From the NCBI GenBank assembly GCA_937915955.1, contig CALGIB010000626.1:1-6880 (forward strand): a DNA stretch of 6,880 nucleotides, written 5' to 3'. This document shows, in pieces, positions 1 to 6,587 of this stretch. This DNA is from an uncultured Pseudomonadota bacterium. GTDB lineage: Bacteria; Myxococcota_A; UBA796; CAJQPC01. The notes beneath the pieces are model-generated. The model worked only from the letters and a program-made list of their open reading frames with translations, made no database searches and was not told the origin of the DNA. The position numbers and the translations under genes are program-made. Every line of letters starts with the position of its first letter. Position 1 is the stretch's first letter.

Positions 1-947
1 CCCGCCGCGAGCAGCAGCCCGAGGGCCAGCGCCAGGCCCCAGGCCAGGCGCTCACGGACCAGGGCGGCGGCCGCCACCAGCGCCCCGACCAGCCAGACGG
101 GCACAGCCACGGGCCCCTGCGAGGGAGCCAGGACCCACCAGCCCATCGTCTCCAGGCTGGCCAGATCGTCGAAGAAGCCGCTGCGATCCCCCTCGAAGCC
201 CGGGACCTCGCCCGCCGAGGCGCGCAGCAGCATCGGAAGTACGCCCGGCAAGACCAGCAGCAGCGCGGCGCCCGCGGCCAGGCCCAGCCGGGGCCACCAG
301 GAGCGCTCCCGGGCGGCCAGCGCCAGCACCAGCGGGCCCAGCACCAGCAGGCTGAAGTGGCCCATGAACCACCAGGTCCAGGCCTGGGCCGCGAAGCAGA
401 CGCCCGCCAGCGCCGGCCAGCGCCAGCGCGCGTCCGTGCGGGACCGAAGCAGCAGCCCCAGGGCCAGCGGCGTGAAGAAGAGCAGCGCCTGGGTCGGGCG
501 CCCCATCGCCAGCTCGGTCTGCACGTAAGGGTGCAGCACGAACAGGCTCGCCGCCGCCAACGAGGCCACCCGCGAGGCCCCCAGCGAGCGCGCGAGCCAG
601 TGGGCCGAGGCCCCGTTGGCGAGCAGCAGCAGCAGCCCCCAGGCCCAGGTCCAGCTGGGGCTGCCCAGCAGCCACACCAGCGGAGCGGCGAGCACCCCGT
701 CGAGCTGGTTGCCGCCGGCCTCGGTGAACAGGTCCTCGCCCACCGGCCAGTAGCCCCAGGAGCTGTGGAAGGGGTGCTCGACCGCGGTCAGCGCGTGGGC
801 GGTCCACTCGAAGAACCAGAGCGTGCCCCACAGGTCCGTGCCGGCTCCCAGCGCGGCGTCCGGCGCGAAGCCGCGGAGCACGATCAGCGCCAGGCCGAGC
901 ATCCAGCACAGCGCGGCCACCTGAAGCAGCCAGGGGCGGACCCTCAC
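1..947 (-). CDS. Polytopic membrane protein, probable GT-C type glycosyltransferase (3' end outside window)
   Basis: I found this frame by translating the minus strand. It is open from a GTG at 947-945 to the left edge, giving 315 codons without a stop. The protein is strongly hydrophobic: a first membrane segment at about residues 6-25, then at least seven more (about 83-110, 126-140, 152-167, 176-212, 220-242, 281-298 and 301 onward). After the first helix lies an aromatic loop with GTDLW (36-40, acidic D38), then WPVGEDLF (67-74) and NQLDG (80-84). This layout, with an acidic residue in the first extracytoplasmic loop followed by a PxG and an N..D motif, is typical of GT-C enzymes that use polyprenyl-phosphate sugars (PMT/ArnT/YfhO-like families). 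The family call is inference from topology and motifs. The start overlaps the stop of the upstream GT51 gene as GTGA, so translation is probably coupled; no Shine-Dalgarno is visible. The operon suggests a role in cell-envelope glycans. It could also be a non-enzymatic transporter-like membrane protein. Confidence 0.72.
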   Translation of the reverse strand, partial: MRVRPWLLQVAALCWMLGLALIVLRGFAPDAALGAGTDLWGTLWFFEWTAHALTAVEHPFHSSWGYWPVGEDLFTEAGGNQLDGVLAAPLVWLLGSPSWTWAWGLLLLLANGASAHWLARSLGASRVASLAAASLFVLHPYVQTELAMGRPTQALLFFTPLALGLLLRSRTDARWRWPALAGVCFAAQAWTWWFMGHFSLLVLGPLVLALAARERSWWPRLGLAAGAALLLVLPGVLPMLLRASAGEVPGFEGDRSGFFDDLASLETMGWWVLAPSQGPVAVPVWLVGALVAAAALVRERLAWGLALALGLLLAA

Positions 948-2503
948 TTCGGCGGGGGGACGAAGCGCAGCGGGCTGTTGGCCTGGGCGCGCGCCTCGCT
1001 CGCGCTGAGGTGACCGCCGTTCGCCATGTTCTCGAGGATCCAGTCGATGCGCACCGAGCTGGCCCGCCCGCGCAGGTACCAGCGCGTGTAGGTGCCCTTG
1101 GGGTCGGGGAGCGAGGCGGCCAGGAAGGCCGCCTCGTTGGGCGGCAGCGTCTTCGGCTGGCGCAGGAAGTAGGTCTCGCTGGCGGCTTGGACGCCCCAGA
1201 AGCCTGGTCCCCACTCGACGACGTTGACGTAGAGCTCGAGCACGCGGCGCTTGCCCAGCGCCCGGTCCAGCTCGACGGCCAGCAGCAGCTCACGGAGCTT
1301 GCGCTCGAGGGTGCGCTCGCCGTCGAGGAACAGGTTCTTGGCCAGCTGCTGGCTGATCGTGCTGCCCCCTCGCACCACACCGTCCGCCTCCTGGTTGGCC
1401 TGGATGGCGGCCAGGATCGAGGCCTCGGAGTAGCCGGCGTGGCTGTGGAAGGCCGAGTCCTCGGCCGCGACAACGGCGGCGAAGAGGTGGGGGCTGATCT
1501 CGTGCCAGGGTACCCAGCCCTCGCTGCCCTCGCCGGAGTCGCGGAAGACCTCCTCGCCGTCGGCGTCCCAGGCCCGGTAGGTGAAGCGCCCGCTGCGCAG
1601 CTCGCCCAGGTTGCGCACCGCCCCGTCGACCCGCAGGTCCCGCATGCGGGGCTCGAGCGTCCAGCTGCCGTCGGCCCAGCCGTAGCTGGCCTCGGCCCCG
1701 AGCGTGCCGTCCACGTGGGCCCACTTGAGCTCCGGCACGATGTCCTCGAACACACGGATCACGTGCTCGGCGGGCTGATCGGGCAGGCTCAGCGCCAGGC
1801 GGTCCTGCTCGAGATCCAGGCTCAGGGTGCCGCTGATCTCGCCCAGCTGGACGGGGCCCGAGGCCCGCTGGCCGTCCAGCTCGAGCGAGGCCGTCAGCGG
1901 CGGCAGGCGCATCGCGCGCTTGGACAGCAGCTCGTGCTTCAGGCTCAGCCCGGGCGCGGACAGCTCGGCGCGGGGTGGATCCGCCAGGATCAGCGAGAGC
2001 TCCACGGTGCCCGAGATCGCCTCGTGGGGGACCTCGAGGCCGCTCAGGATCAGCTCGGCCCGAGCCCCCGCGCGGCCGGGCAGGGTCAGCGTGGCGCCCT
2101 CGCCTGAGAGCTCGCCCTGGCCCTCGACCAGCTCGCCGCTGAGGCTGACCAGGGGCTCGCCGGCGGCGGTGACCTGCAGGTCCTGGACGATCAGCCGAGG
2201 CGGACCACCCCCCGCCGATCCGCCCTCGCCCGCCCCGCCGCTCTCGGGACGGTTCAGCAGCTCGACCTGGGCGCCCGAGAGCCGAGCGGTGGTGAACTCC
2301 AGCGGGGACCAGCTGAGCTCGGCGTCGGTGAAGGGCCCGTAGGAGAAGCCCTGCAGCGAGCGCGACAGCGGGGACCAGCTCGATCCCGTCCAGGTGGCGC
2401 CTCGCTGCTCGCACTCCATCTTCACGACGAACCAGGCGCCCTCGACCAGGCCCACCAGCGCCACGACGAGGAGGACGACCAGCCCCAGCAGCGCCTTCTT
2501 CAC
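944..2503 (-). CDS. Membrane-anchored monofunctional peptidoglycan glycosyltransferase (GT51) with large AsmA-like N-terminal region
   Basis: This 519-residue protein should polymerise lipid II into glycan strands on the outer face of the inner membrane. A single N-terminal anchor (MKKALLGLVVLLVVALVGLV, 1-20) is followed by about 280 residues of strand-rich sequence with repeated L-x-G-x-L patterns. A Gly/Ser linker interrupts it at 89-100. This part resembles AsmA/TamB-type envelope proteins, although that is inference. The GT51 domain occupies about 330-515 with all hallmark motifs: EDSAFHSHAG (348-357, catalytic E348), GGSTISQQLAKNLFL (379-393), RKLRE (401-405, second essential Glu E405), VLELYVNVVEWGPGFWGVQA (421-440) and EAAFLAASLPDP (457-468). 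No transpeptidase domain follows, so it is not a class A penicillin-binding protein. MtgA-type enzymes are about half this length. The GTG start at 2503-2501 overlaps the stop of the upstream universal stress gene (GTGA), and its own TGA overlaps the start of the next gene in the same way. The GT51 assignment is secure; the role of the N-terminal half is unknown. Confidence 0.93.
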   Translation of the reverse strand: MKKALLGLVVLLVVALVGLVEGAWFVVKMECEQRGATWTGSSWSPLSRSLQGFSYGPFTDAELSWSPLEFTTARLSGAQVELLNRPESGGAGEGGSAGGGPPRLIVQDLQVTAAGEPLVSLSGELVEGQGELSGEGATLTLPGRAGARAELILSGLEVPHEAISGTVELSLILADPPRAELSAPGLSLKHELLSKRAMRLPPLTASLELDGQRASGPVQLGEISGTLSLDLEQDRLALSLPDQPAEHVIRVFEDIVPELKWAHVDGTLGAEASYGWADGSWTLEPRMRDLRVDGAVRNLGELRSGRFTYRAWDADGEEVFRDSGEGSEGWVPWHEISPHLFAAVVAAEDSAFHSHAGYSEASILAAIQANQEADGVVRGGSTISQQLAKNLFLDGERTLERKLRELLLAVELDRALGKRRVLELYVNVVEWGPGFWGVQAASETYFLRQPKTLPPNEAAFLAASLPDPKGTYTRWYLRGRASSVRIDWILENMANGGHLSASEARAQANSPLRFVPPPK

Positions 2504-3237
2504 CGGGGTCGGACCACCAGGACCGGCACGGGCGCGGCGCGGGAGACGTGCTCGGCCACGCTTCCCAGGACCAGGCGCTTGAGGCCCTTGTGACCGCGGG
2601 CGCCGACCAGCACCAGGTCATGCGCGCGGGCGGCGTCGTTGATGGCCGGACCCGCGCCCTCGCCGAGGCCGACCTCGAAGCCCACTTTGAGCCGACCCTG
2701 CATGTGGGGCTGCACGACCCGGCGCACGGCCTCGCGCATGCTGGCGATGGTCTCGTCGGGGTCGCAGGTCTCGTTCACGTCGTGCACGTGCAAGAACGTG
2801 AGGTGCGCGCCGGTGGCCACTCCGAGCTCGAGCGCCTGGGGGATGACGCCGACCCGGACCGAGGGATCGATGGGCACCAGCACCGAGGAGATGCCCTGGA
2901 ATTGGTGATCCGGCGCACCGACCAGGACAGGGCAGCCGTGCTCCCGCAGGACCGCCGCGGTGGTGTGACCGCGACCCATGGCCAGCAGCCCGTTCGGCCA
3001 GGTGAAGGTCTGCGCCCAGGCCTCGGGGGGGTCGCTGGTCAGGCCGGCGCGCGCGTTGACGCCGGCCTGCCGCATGCGCTCGGCGATGGCCTCGAGCCGC
3101 CCATGGTCGCCGTCGTGGGAGCAGGCGTGGACCACGTCGAGCTGAGCCTCGCCCAGGCGGCAGAGCAGGGCCAGGGGCCCAGCGCAGGACTCGGCGCCGG
3201 GGGTCAGGTCGTGGAGCCAGGCGGCGTGGGCATACAT
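2500..3237 (-). CDS. Tandem universal stress protein (UspA family), first domain degenerate
   Basis: This 245-residue cytoplasmic protein is made of two Usp domains. The C-terminal domain (about 116-245) begins with the typical strand ISSVLVPIDPS (116-126). It carries the ATP-binding signature G-x2-G-x9-G(S/T) exactly: G212, G215, then G225-S226, followed by the closing strand VPVLVV (237-242). The N-terminal domain (about 1-110) keeps a strand-helix outline and a matching end, GRGHTTAAVLREHGCPVLVG (88-107). It has lost the loop that would hold the nine-residue spacer and the G(S/T), so it probably does not bind nucleotide. Usp proteins bind ATP and modulate stress survival, and tandem forms are common. 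The ATG at 3237 is the only good start and leaves 31 bp to the divergent arginine deiminase gene. The gene leads the operon that continues into the GT51 glycosyltransferase and the GT-C-like protein, suggesting a link between stress sensing and envelope synthesis. What it senses cannot be read from sequence. Confidence 0.9.
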   Translation of the reverse strand: MYAHAAWLHDLTPGAESCAGPLALLCRLGEAQLDVVHACSHDGDHGRLEAIAERMRQAGVNARAGLTSDPPEAWAQTFTWPNGLLAMGRGHTTAAVLREHGCPVLVGAPDHQFQGISSVLVPIDPSVRVGVIPQALELGVATGAHLTFLHVHDVNETCDPDETIASMREAVRRVVQPHMQGRLKVGFEVGLGEGAGPAINDAARAHDLVLVGARGHKGLKRLVLGSVAEHVSRAAPVPVLVVRPR

Positions 3238-3244
3238 GGACCCC

Positions 3245-3250
3245 AGGATA
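3245..3250 (-). promoter_or_regulatory. Candidate -10 element (TATCCT) for the Usp-GT51-GT-C operon
   Basis: On the minus strand TATCCT matches TANNNT and TATAAT at five of six bases, and it ends 7 nt before the ATG at 3237. Transcription would start at or beside the A of the ATG, giving a leaderless message. No Shine-Dalgarno is present in the 31-bp gap, and no convincing -35 is seen at 17 nt spacing. This is sequence inference only. Confidence 0.45.
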
Positions 3251-3256
3251 CCGGGT

Positions 3257-3262
3257 TAGCGT
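3257..3262 (+). promoter_or_regulatory. Candidate -10 element (TAGCGT) for arginine deiminase
   Basis: TAGCGT fits the TANNNT pattern and ends 6 nt before the ATG at 3269, the geometry expected of a leaderless mRNA. The hexamer is a weak match to TATAAT, but it lies opposite the Usp candidate in a mirror arrangement and no Shine-Dalgarno is present. No -35 is recognisable; that position would fall inside the Usp start. Confidence 0.35.
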
Positions 3263-3268
3263 CGGTCC

Positions 3269-4528
3269 ATGCCCCACGTCTCCAGCGAGGTAGGACGACT
3301 GCGCAAGGTCGTGGTCCAGCGCCCCGGTCCAGCGCACGCCGCCATGCGACCCGCTCACCTCGAGCCCGACAGCCCCGACTACCTGCTCTTCGACGACCTG
3401 GTCCACGTCCCGACGGCGCAAGCCGAGCACGACCAGCTGGCGCGCGTGCTGAGCGCCGCGGCCGAGGTGCGCTACCTGGACCGCCTCCTGGTCGAGGCCC
3501 TGAGCGGCGAGGCGGCCCGCGAAGGGCTGATCGTGCGCGTGGCCGAGCTCGAGGGTCTGGTGGCCACCACCGTGGCCGAGCTGCGGGCGATGGACCCCGA
3601 GGCGCTGGAGCTGGCTCTGACCACGGGGCTCGTGAACGGGCGCGCCGCGATGAACCCGCTGCCCAACCTGCTCTTCACCCGGGACCTGGCCGCCATGGTC
3701 GGCGACCTGCTGATCGTGAGCAACGCGAGCAAGCGGGCGCGACGCCGGGAGTCGCTGCTGACCTGGACGATCGTGGACAACCACCCCTGGTTCAGCGAGG
3801 CGACGGTCTCGACCCAGTCCCGCAAGGTGCGCGACCGCGGGGGCAGCTACCCGGCCACCATCGAGGGCGGAGACGTGCTGGTGGTCAGCCCCACCCTGGC
3901 GGTCATCGGGGCCAGCGAGCGCACGACCTGGTCGATGATCGTGCGCCTGGCCCAGGAGCTCTGCTCCGAGCAGGGCTTCACGCGCGTCCTGGTGGCCGAG
4001 ATGCCCAAGCAGCGCAGCAGCATGCACCTGGACACGGTCTTCACGCTGCTGGACCACGACCGCTGCGTGGTCTATGGGCCCATCCTGCAGAGCGGTCAGC
4101 CCGAGGAGTGCTCGGTGCTGCGCCTGCGCGCCAGCCCCGGCGGGCTGGTGGTCGACGACGTGCACGGCCACCTGGTCCAGGCGCTCGAGGCCGAGGGCCA
4201 CCCCATGGAGGTGGTGCTCTGCGGAGGCGGGGACATGCTGCACGCCCGCCGCGAGCAGTGGACCGACGGGGCCAACTTCGTCTGCCTCGCGCCGGGAGTG
4301 GTCGTCGGCTACGCCCGGAACATCCACACCAACGCCGCCCTGGGCGAGGCCGGCTTCGAGGTGCTGGCGGCCGAGGACTGGCTGGACCTGCTGGCGCGCG
4401 AGTTCGGGGGCGACTTCGACGCCCTGGTCGCCAGCGGCCGGCACTTCGCCGTCGGCATCACTGGCAGCGAGCTGGTCCGAGGACGGGGCGGGCCTCGCTG
4501 CCTGACCTTCCCGGTGCTGCGCGACTGA
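3269..4528 (+). CDS. arcA: Arginine deiminase (EC 3.5.3.6)
   Basis: This 419-residue cytoplasmic enzyme hydrolyses L-arginine to L-citrulline and ammonia. The start gives VSSEVGRLRKVVVQRPG (4-20), the usual N-terminus of the family. The catalytic set of the guanidine-modifying superfamily is complete: PNLLFTRD (132-139, D139), EGGD (199-202, E199), MHLDTVF (252-258, H253 and D255) and the nucleophile C411 in GRGGPRC (405-411), close to the C-terminus. REQW.DGAN (328-336) and APGVVVGYARN (341-351) are also family hallmarks. Compared with the Pseudomonas numbering I recall (H278, C406), the spacing from His to Cys is about 30 residues longer. The extra sequence lies at about 367-397, after AGFEVLAAEDW. 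No carbamate kinase, ornithine carbamoyltransferase or arginine/ornithine antiporter lies beside it, so it may feed citrulline and ammonia into general nitrogen metabolism or acid resistance. It stands alone, divergent from the Usp operon, and ends 9 bp from the converging lipoprotein gene. No Shine-Dalgarno precedes the ATG. Confidence 0.95.
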   Translation: MPHVSSEVGRLRKVVVQRPGPAHAAMRPAHLEPDSPDYLLFDDLVHVPTAQAEHDQLARVLSAAAEVRYLDRLLVEALSGEAAREGLIVRVAELEGLVATTVAELRAMDPEALELALTTGLVNGRAAMNPLPNLLFTRDLAAMVGDLLIVSNASKRARRRESLLTWTIVDNHPWFSEATVSTQSRKVRDRGGSYPATIEGGDVLVVSPTLAVIGASERTTWSMIVRLAQELCSEQGFTRVLVAEMPKQRSSMHLDTVFTLLDHDRCVVYGPILQSGQPEECSVLRLRASPGGLVVDDVHGHLVQALEAEGHPMEVVLCGGGDMLHARREQWTDGANFVCLAPGVVVGYARNIHTNAALGEAGFEVLAAEDWLDLLAREFGGDFDALVASGRHFAVGITGSELVRGRGGPRCLTFPVLRD

Positions 4529-4537
4529 TCGGCGCCC

Positions 4538-5982
4538 TCAGGGCTGCAGCGGCTCGGTCTCGAAGTCGCCGACCGCGTAGACGCCGACCTTGCGGTTGGC
4601 GTCCGTGCCCGCCAGCCCACAGTTGGCGATGGTGCCGTAGACCCAGCCCGTGCCGTCCGTGTAGATGCAGAAGTCGTCGGCCACGTTGTGCAGGCGCGTA
4701 GGCCAGGCCTCGTCGTACCCGCCTTGGTCGTAGAGCTCCAGGTCCCAGCGCTGCTGGTCGGAGCCATCACAGCCTTCGGTGATGACGGTCCAGGGGCCGA
4801 TTCCGCCTCCGGACTGGCTCAGACACTGGCCCGAGTCGATGTGCGAGAAGCCCCGCGCGTCGCCGTCATCGAACACGATCCAGCGCTGATCGTCCGCGCC
4901 ACAGTCCGTGGTGGTGCTGACCGAGCCGCCGCTGGCCGCCAGGCAGCGCTCGCCGGTCTTGAACTGGAGCACGTGGAAGCCGGGGTCGTCGTCGCAGGCG
5001 TCGCCCACGCCGTCGCCGTCGATGTCCTCCTGCAGCGGGTTCACGTCCTGGGGGCAGTTGTCGACCTCGTCGTCGACGCCGTCGCCGTCGCCGTCCGTCT
5101 CAGGGGGCACGTCCCCGGGCTCGGGGCAGATCTCCCCATGGCAGGTCCAGTCCGGGAAGTCGTACAGGATCATGGCGCCGCCGGGCGCGCAGACCTCGTC
5201 GGACAGCGGGTCCTCGGTGCAGCCACCGGCGAAGCCGCCGCCGCTGCGCTGCTTGTCCGTGATGACGATCTGGGACTCGACCGTGCCGGAGTAGTCCCCG
5301 GAGATCGTGACGGATCCGCTCTCGGAGCCCGTGCCCGAGAAGTCCGTGTCCTGGGTGACCGAGCCGCTCAAGGTCAGGGTGATGTCCAGCTCGACGGTGG
5401 CGGTCTCGTCCTGGACCCAGGGGTCGCTGACGTAGTCGTGCACGGACAGCGTGGTGGTCTGTGTGCAGTCGCTGTAGGTGAACTTCGAGATGGCGCGCAC
5501 GCCCGAGAGGCTCACGTCCCAGTCGACCCGCCCGGACTCACAGCTGGTGTCCCAGCTGCCCGTGCCCGAGGGGTTCTCGCAGCCGTTCATCTGGCACTGG
5601 AGCTCGTCCTTCATCGCGACGAAGGCGCGCACCAGCTCGTCGTTGGACCAGAGCGCGACCCAGCCGACCTCGTCCTCGCAGCCCGGATGCTCCACCAGGT
5701 AGTTGGCCTGCTCGGTCTGGCCGCCCCGGCCCAGGCGATGTTCACGACGTTGAAGCCGCAGGTCAGCTCGATGTCCCGGGTGCTGGTCAGCACCCCGGGG
5801 CAGTCGGCCCAGTCGATCTCCTCGCCCAGGGCCGAGAAGCAGATCAGCGGCTCCTCGTCCAGGCCCACGACGCTCACCAGCGCCGGCTCGTCCTGGATCG
5901 AGGTCCCGCTGGGCGGGTCGAAGTGGGTGACCGGCGCGTCGGGCGCACCACCGCTGCAGGCGAGGAGGAGGAGGGTCGGCAC
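4538..5982 (-). CDS. Secreted lipoprotein with TSP3 calcium-binding repeat and C-terminal ricin-type lectin domain; contains a frameshift
   Basis: The gene reads correctly only if two frames are joined. From the GTG at 5982 one frame gives a short lipoprotein signal (VPTLLLLAC, lipid-attachment Cys 9) and a plausible secreted domain to residue 86 (GFNVVNIAWAG). The sense then continues in the -1 frame (QTEQANYLVEHPGCEDEVG). Adding one G to the G4 run at 5724-5727 restores one protein of about 481 residues. Past the join come a Ser/Thr/Gly- and strand-rich middle with paired cysteines, then an acidic DxDGDG..D.VDNCP / DIDGDGVGDACDDD stretch at about 297-333, which is a thrombospondin type 3 calcium-binding repeat. 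The C-terminal 145 residues form a ricin-B-like beta-trefoil with QRW motifs at about 366-368 and 411-413; the third repeat is degenerate. It is probably a surface carbohydrate-binding protein, with ligand unknown. Upstream ATG 6022 opens only the wrong frame. The indel may be an assembly error or a real mutation making a pseudogene. The gene ends 9 bp from the converging arginine deiminase. Confidence 0.78.
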
Positions 5983-5988
5983 GGGCGC

Positions 5989-5994
5989 AGTATG
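5989..5994 (-). promoter_or_regulatory. Candidate -10 element (CATACT) for the TSP3/ricin-like lipoprotein
   Basis: On the minus strand CATACT matches TATAAT at four of six positions and ends 6 nt before the GTG at 5982. This repeats the leaderless spacing seen at the other transcription-unit starts here and supports GTG 5982 over the out-of-frame ATG at 6022. The rest of the 77-bp gap (5983-6059) shows no clear hairpin, -35 or operator. Confidence 0.38.
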
Positions 5995-6059
5995 GCGCAG
6001 GCGCGGGCTCTCCTGTGGGCATGCTGATGCTCTGGAGGGCGACCGCTGGCGCGAGCGAG

Positions 6060-6581
6060 TCAGCGACCGGGTAGACCGCAGGCCTTGGCGATGTCCTGGT
6101 CGATCTCGAAGAGCGCCGCCTCGAGCTTGCCGACCTCCTCGACCGCGTGGGCGTAGGCGCTGTTGGCCGAGGCCTCGCGCTCCATCAGCTCGGTGATCTG
6201 CTTGGCGTCCACGGAGCACTCGGCGCTCTGGACGCAGCCGGCCATGGCCACCCGGGCGTTGTTGATCCGGTCCTCGGCCAGGGTGACGGAGCGGCCCCGC
6301 TGCTGGAGGATGGCCTGCTCCTGGCGCTCGCGCCGGGCCTTGGCGGCCTTGCACTCGGCGGGGTCCTGGTGGCCCTCGTCGCTGCTGCTGCTGGGCGGCG
6401 CGCGGCGGTCGGCGACGGCCTGGGGCACATCCGGCGGCTCACCGGCGGGGGGCACGTTGGCGGGCGCGCCGCCCTCCTGGAGCTGGGTCAGCGCCGAGCG
6501 CATGGCGGACTTGTCCACCTCGGGCTCCGAGGCGCGCTCGGGGGCTCCGCAAGCCAGCAACCAGACCAGGGCGAGAGGCAT
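6060..6581 (-). CDS. Small coiled-coil lipoprotein of unknown function
   Basis: I do not recognise a family. The 173-residue product starts with MPLALVWLLACGAPE: a hydrophobic stretch of ten residues ending in a lipobox (LLAC), so Cys 11 is the likely lipid-attachment site after signal peptidase II cleavage. The leader is very short and has no Lys or Arg. Residues about 12-75 are low-complexity, rich in Pro, Ala, Gly and Glu with a run of serines, and probably form a flexible linker. From about 76 to 167 the sequence is charged and helical. It has heptad-like hydrophobic spacing (for example RQEQAILQQRGRSVTLAEDR and ELMEREASANSAYAHAVEEV) and four cysteines at about 77, 115, 121 and 167, which suggests disulphide-braced helices in the periplasm. 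The ATG at 6581 is favoured because it gives the lipobox and lies 6 nt after a -10-like TAGAGT. It lies 9 nt after the stop of the upstream gene and 77 nt before the next lipoprotein gene. Confidence 0.82.
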   Translation of the reverse strand: MPLALVWLLACGAPERASEPEVDKSAMRSALTQLQEGGAPANVPPAGEPPDVPQAVADRRAPPSSSSDEGHQDPAECKAAKARRERQEQAILQQRGRSVTLAEDRINNARVAMAGCVQSAECSVDAKQITELMEREASANSAYAHAVEEVGKLEAALFEIDQDIAKACGLPGR

Positions 6582-6587
6582 GGACAG

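Larger units (their letters stand above)
3235..3271. repeat. 8-bp perfect inverted repeat enclosing the divergent intergenic region
   Basis: CATGGACC at 3235-3242 is the exact reverse complement of GGTCCATG at 3264-3271, with a 21-bp centre. Each arm contains the start codon of one of the two divergent genes. Three of the eight bases in each arm are fixed by the ATG, so the informative part is the 5-bp GGACC/GGTCC pair. It may simply reflect a shared sequence before start codons, or it may be a dyad bound by a regulator. Confidence 0.5.

Noticed and set aside
52..1755. Long minus-strand open frame overlapping the GT51 and GT-C genes
   Set aside because: Its translation is Arg/Ala/Pro/Ser-rich low-complexity sequence; it is a shifted frame of the two real genes, as is usual in very GC-rich DNA.
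944..2503. Class A penicillin-binding protein
   Set aside because: The protein ends shortly after the GT51 domain, and no SxxK, SxN or KTG transpeptidase motifs follow.
2618..4444. Open frame of 608 codons on the minus strand opposite arginine deiminase
   Set aside because: The His/Gln/Val/Ala-rich translation shows no family features; it is the antisense shadow of arginine deiminase and a shifted frame of Usp.
4529..4537. Bidirectional terminator between the converging arginine deiminase and lipoprotein genes
   Set aside because: Only 9 bp separate the stop codons, and I see no GC hairpin followed by a T run on either strand.
2548..4701. Open frame of 717 codons on the plus strand
   Set aside because: It runs antisense to the Usp gene and out of frame through arginine deiminase, and it is compositionally biased without any recognisable domain. 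The real genes have complete catalytic motifs.
5030..5100. Short tandem GTC/GCC-rich repeat as a microsatellite or CRISPR-like array
   Set aside because: It is explained by the codons of the acidic DxDGDG calcium-binding repeat on the minus strand; there are no spacers or uniform repeat units.
5715..5735. Programmed -1 ribosomal frameshift in the lipoprotein gene
   Set aside because: There is no proper X XXY YYZ slippery heptamer: slipping back from GGG would pair on CGG. No stimulatory SD or clear pseudoknot is visible, so an indel is simpler.
5725..6022. ATG at 6022 as the start of the TSP3/ricin protein
   Set aside because: The first roughly 100 residues from this ATG are Arg/Pro/Gly-rich shadow sequence, whereas the other frame gives a lipobox and normal protein composition.
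4688..6196. Open frame of 502 codons on the plus strand opposite the lipoproteins
   Set aside because: It is antisense to a gene with TSP3 and lectin motifs, and its own translation has no domain and biased composition.
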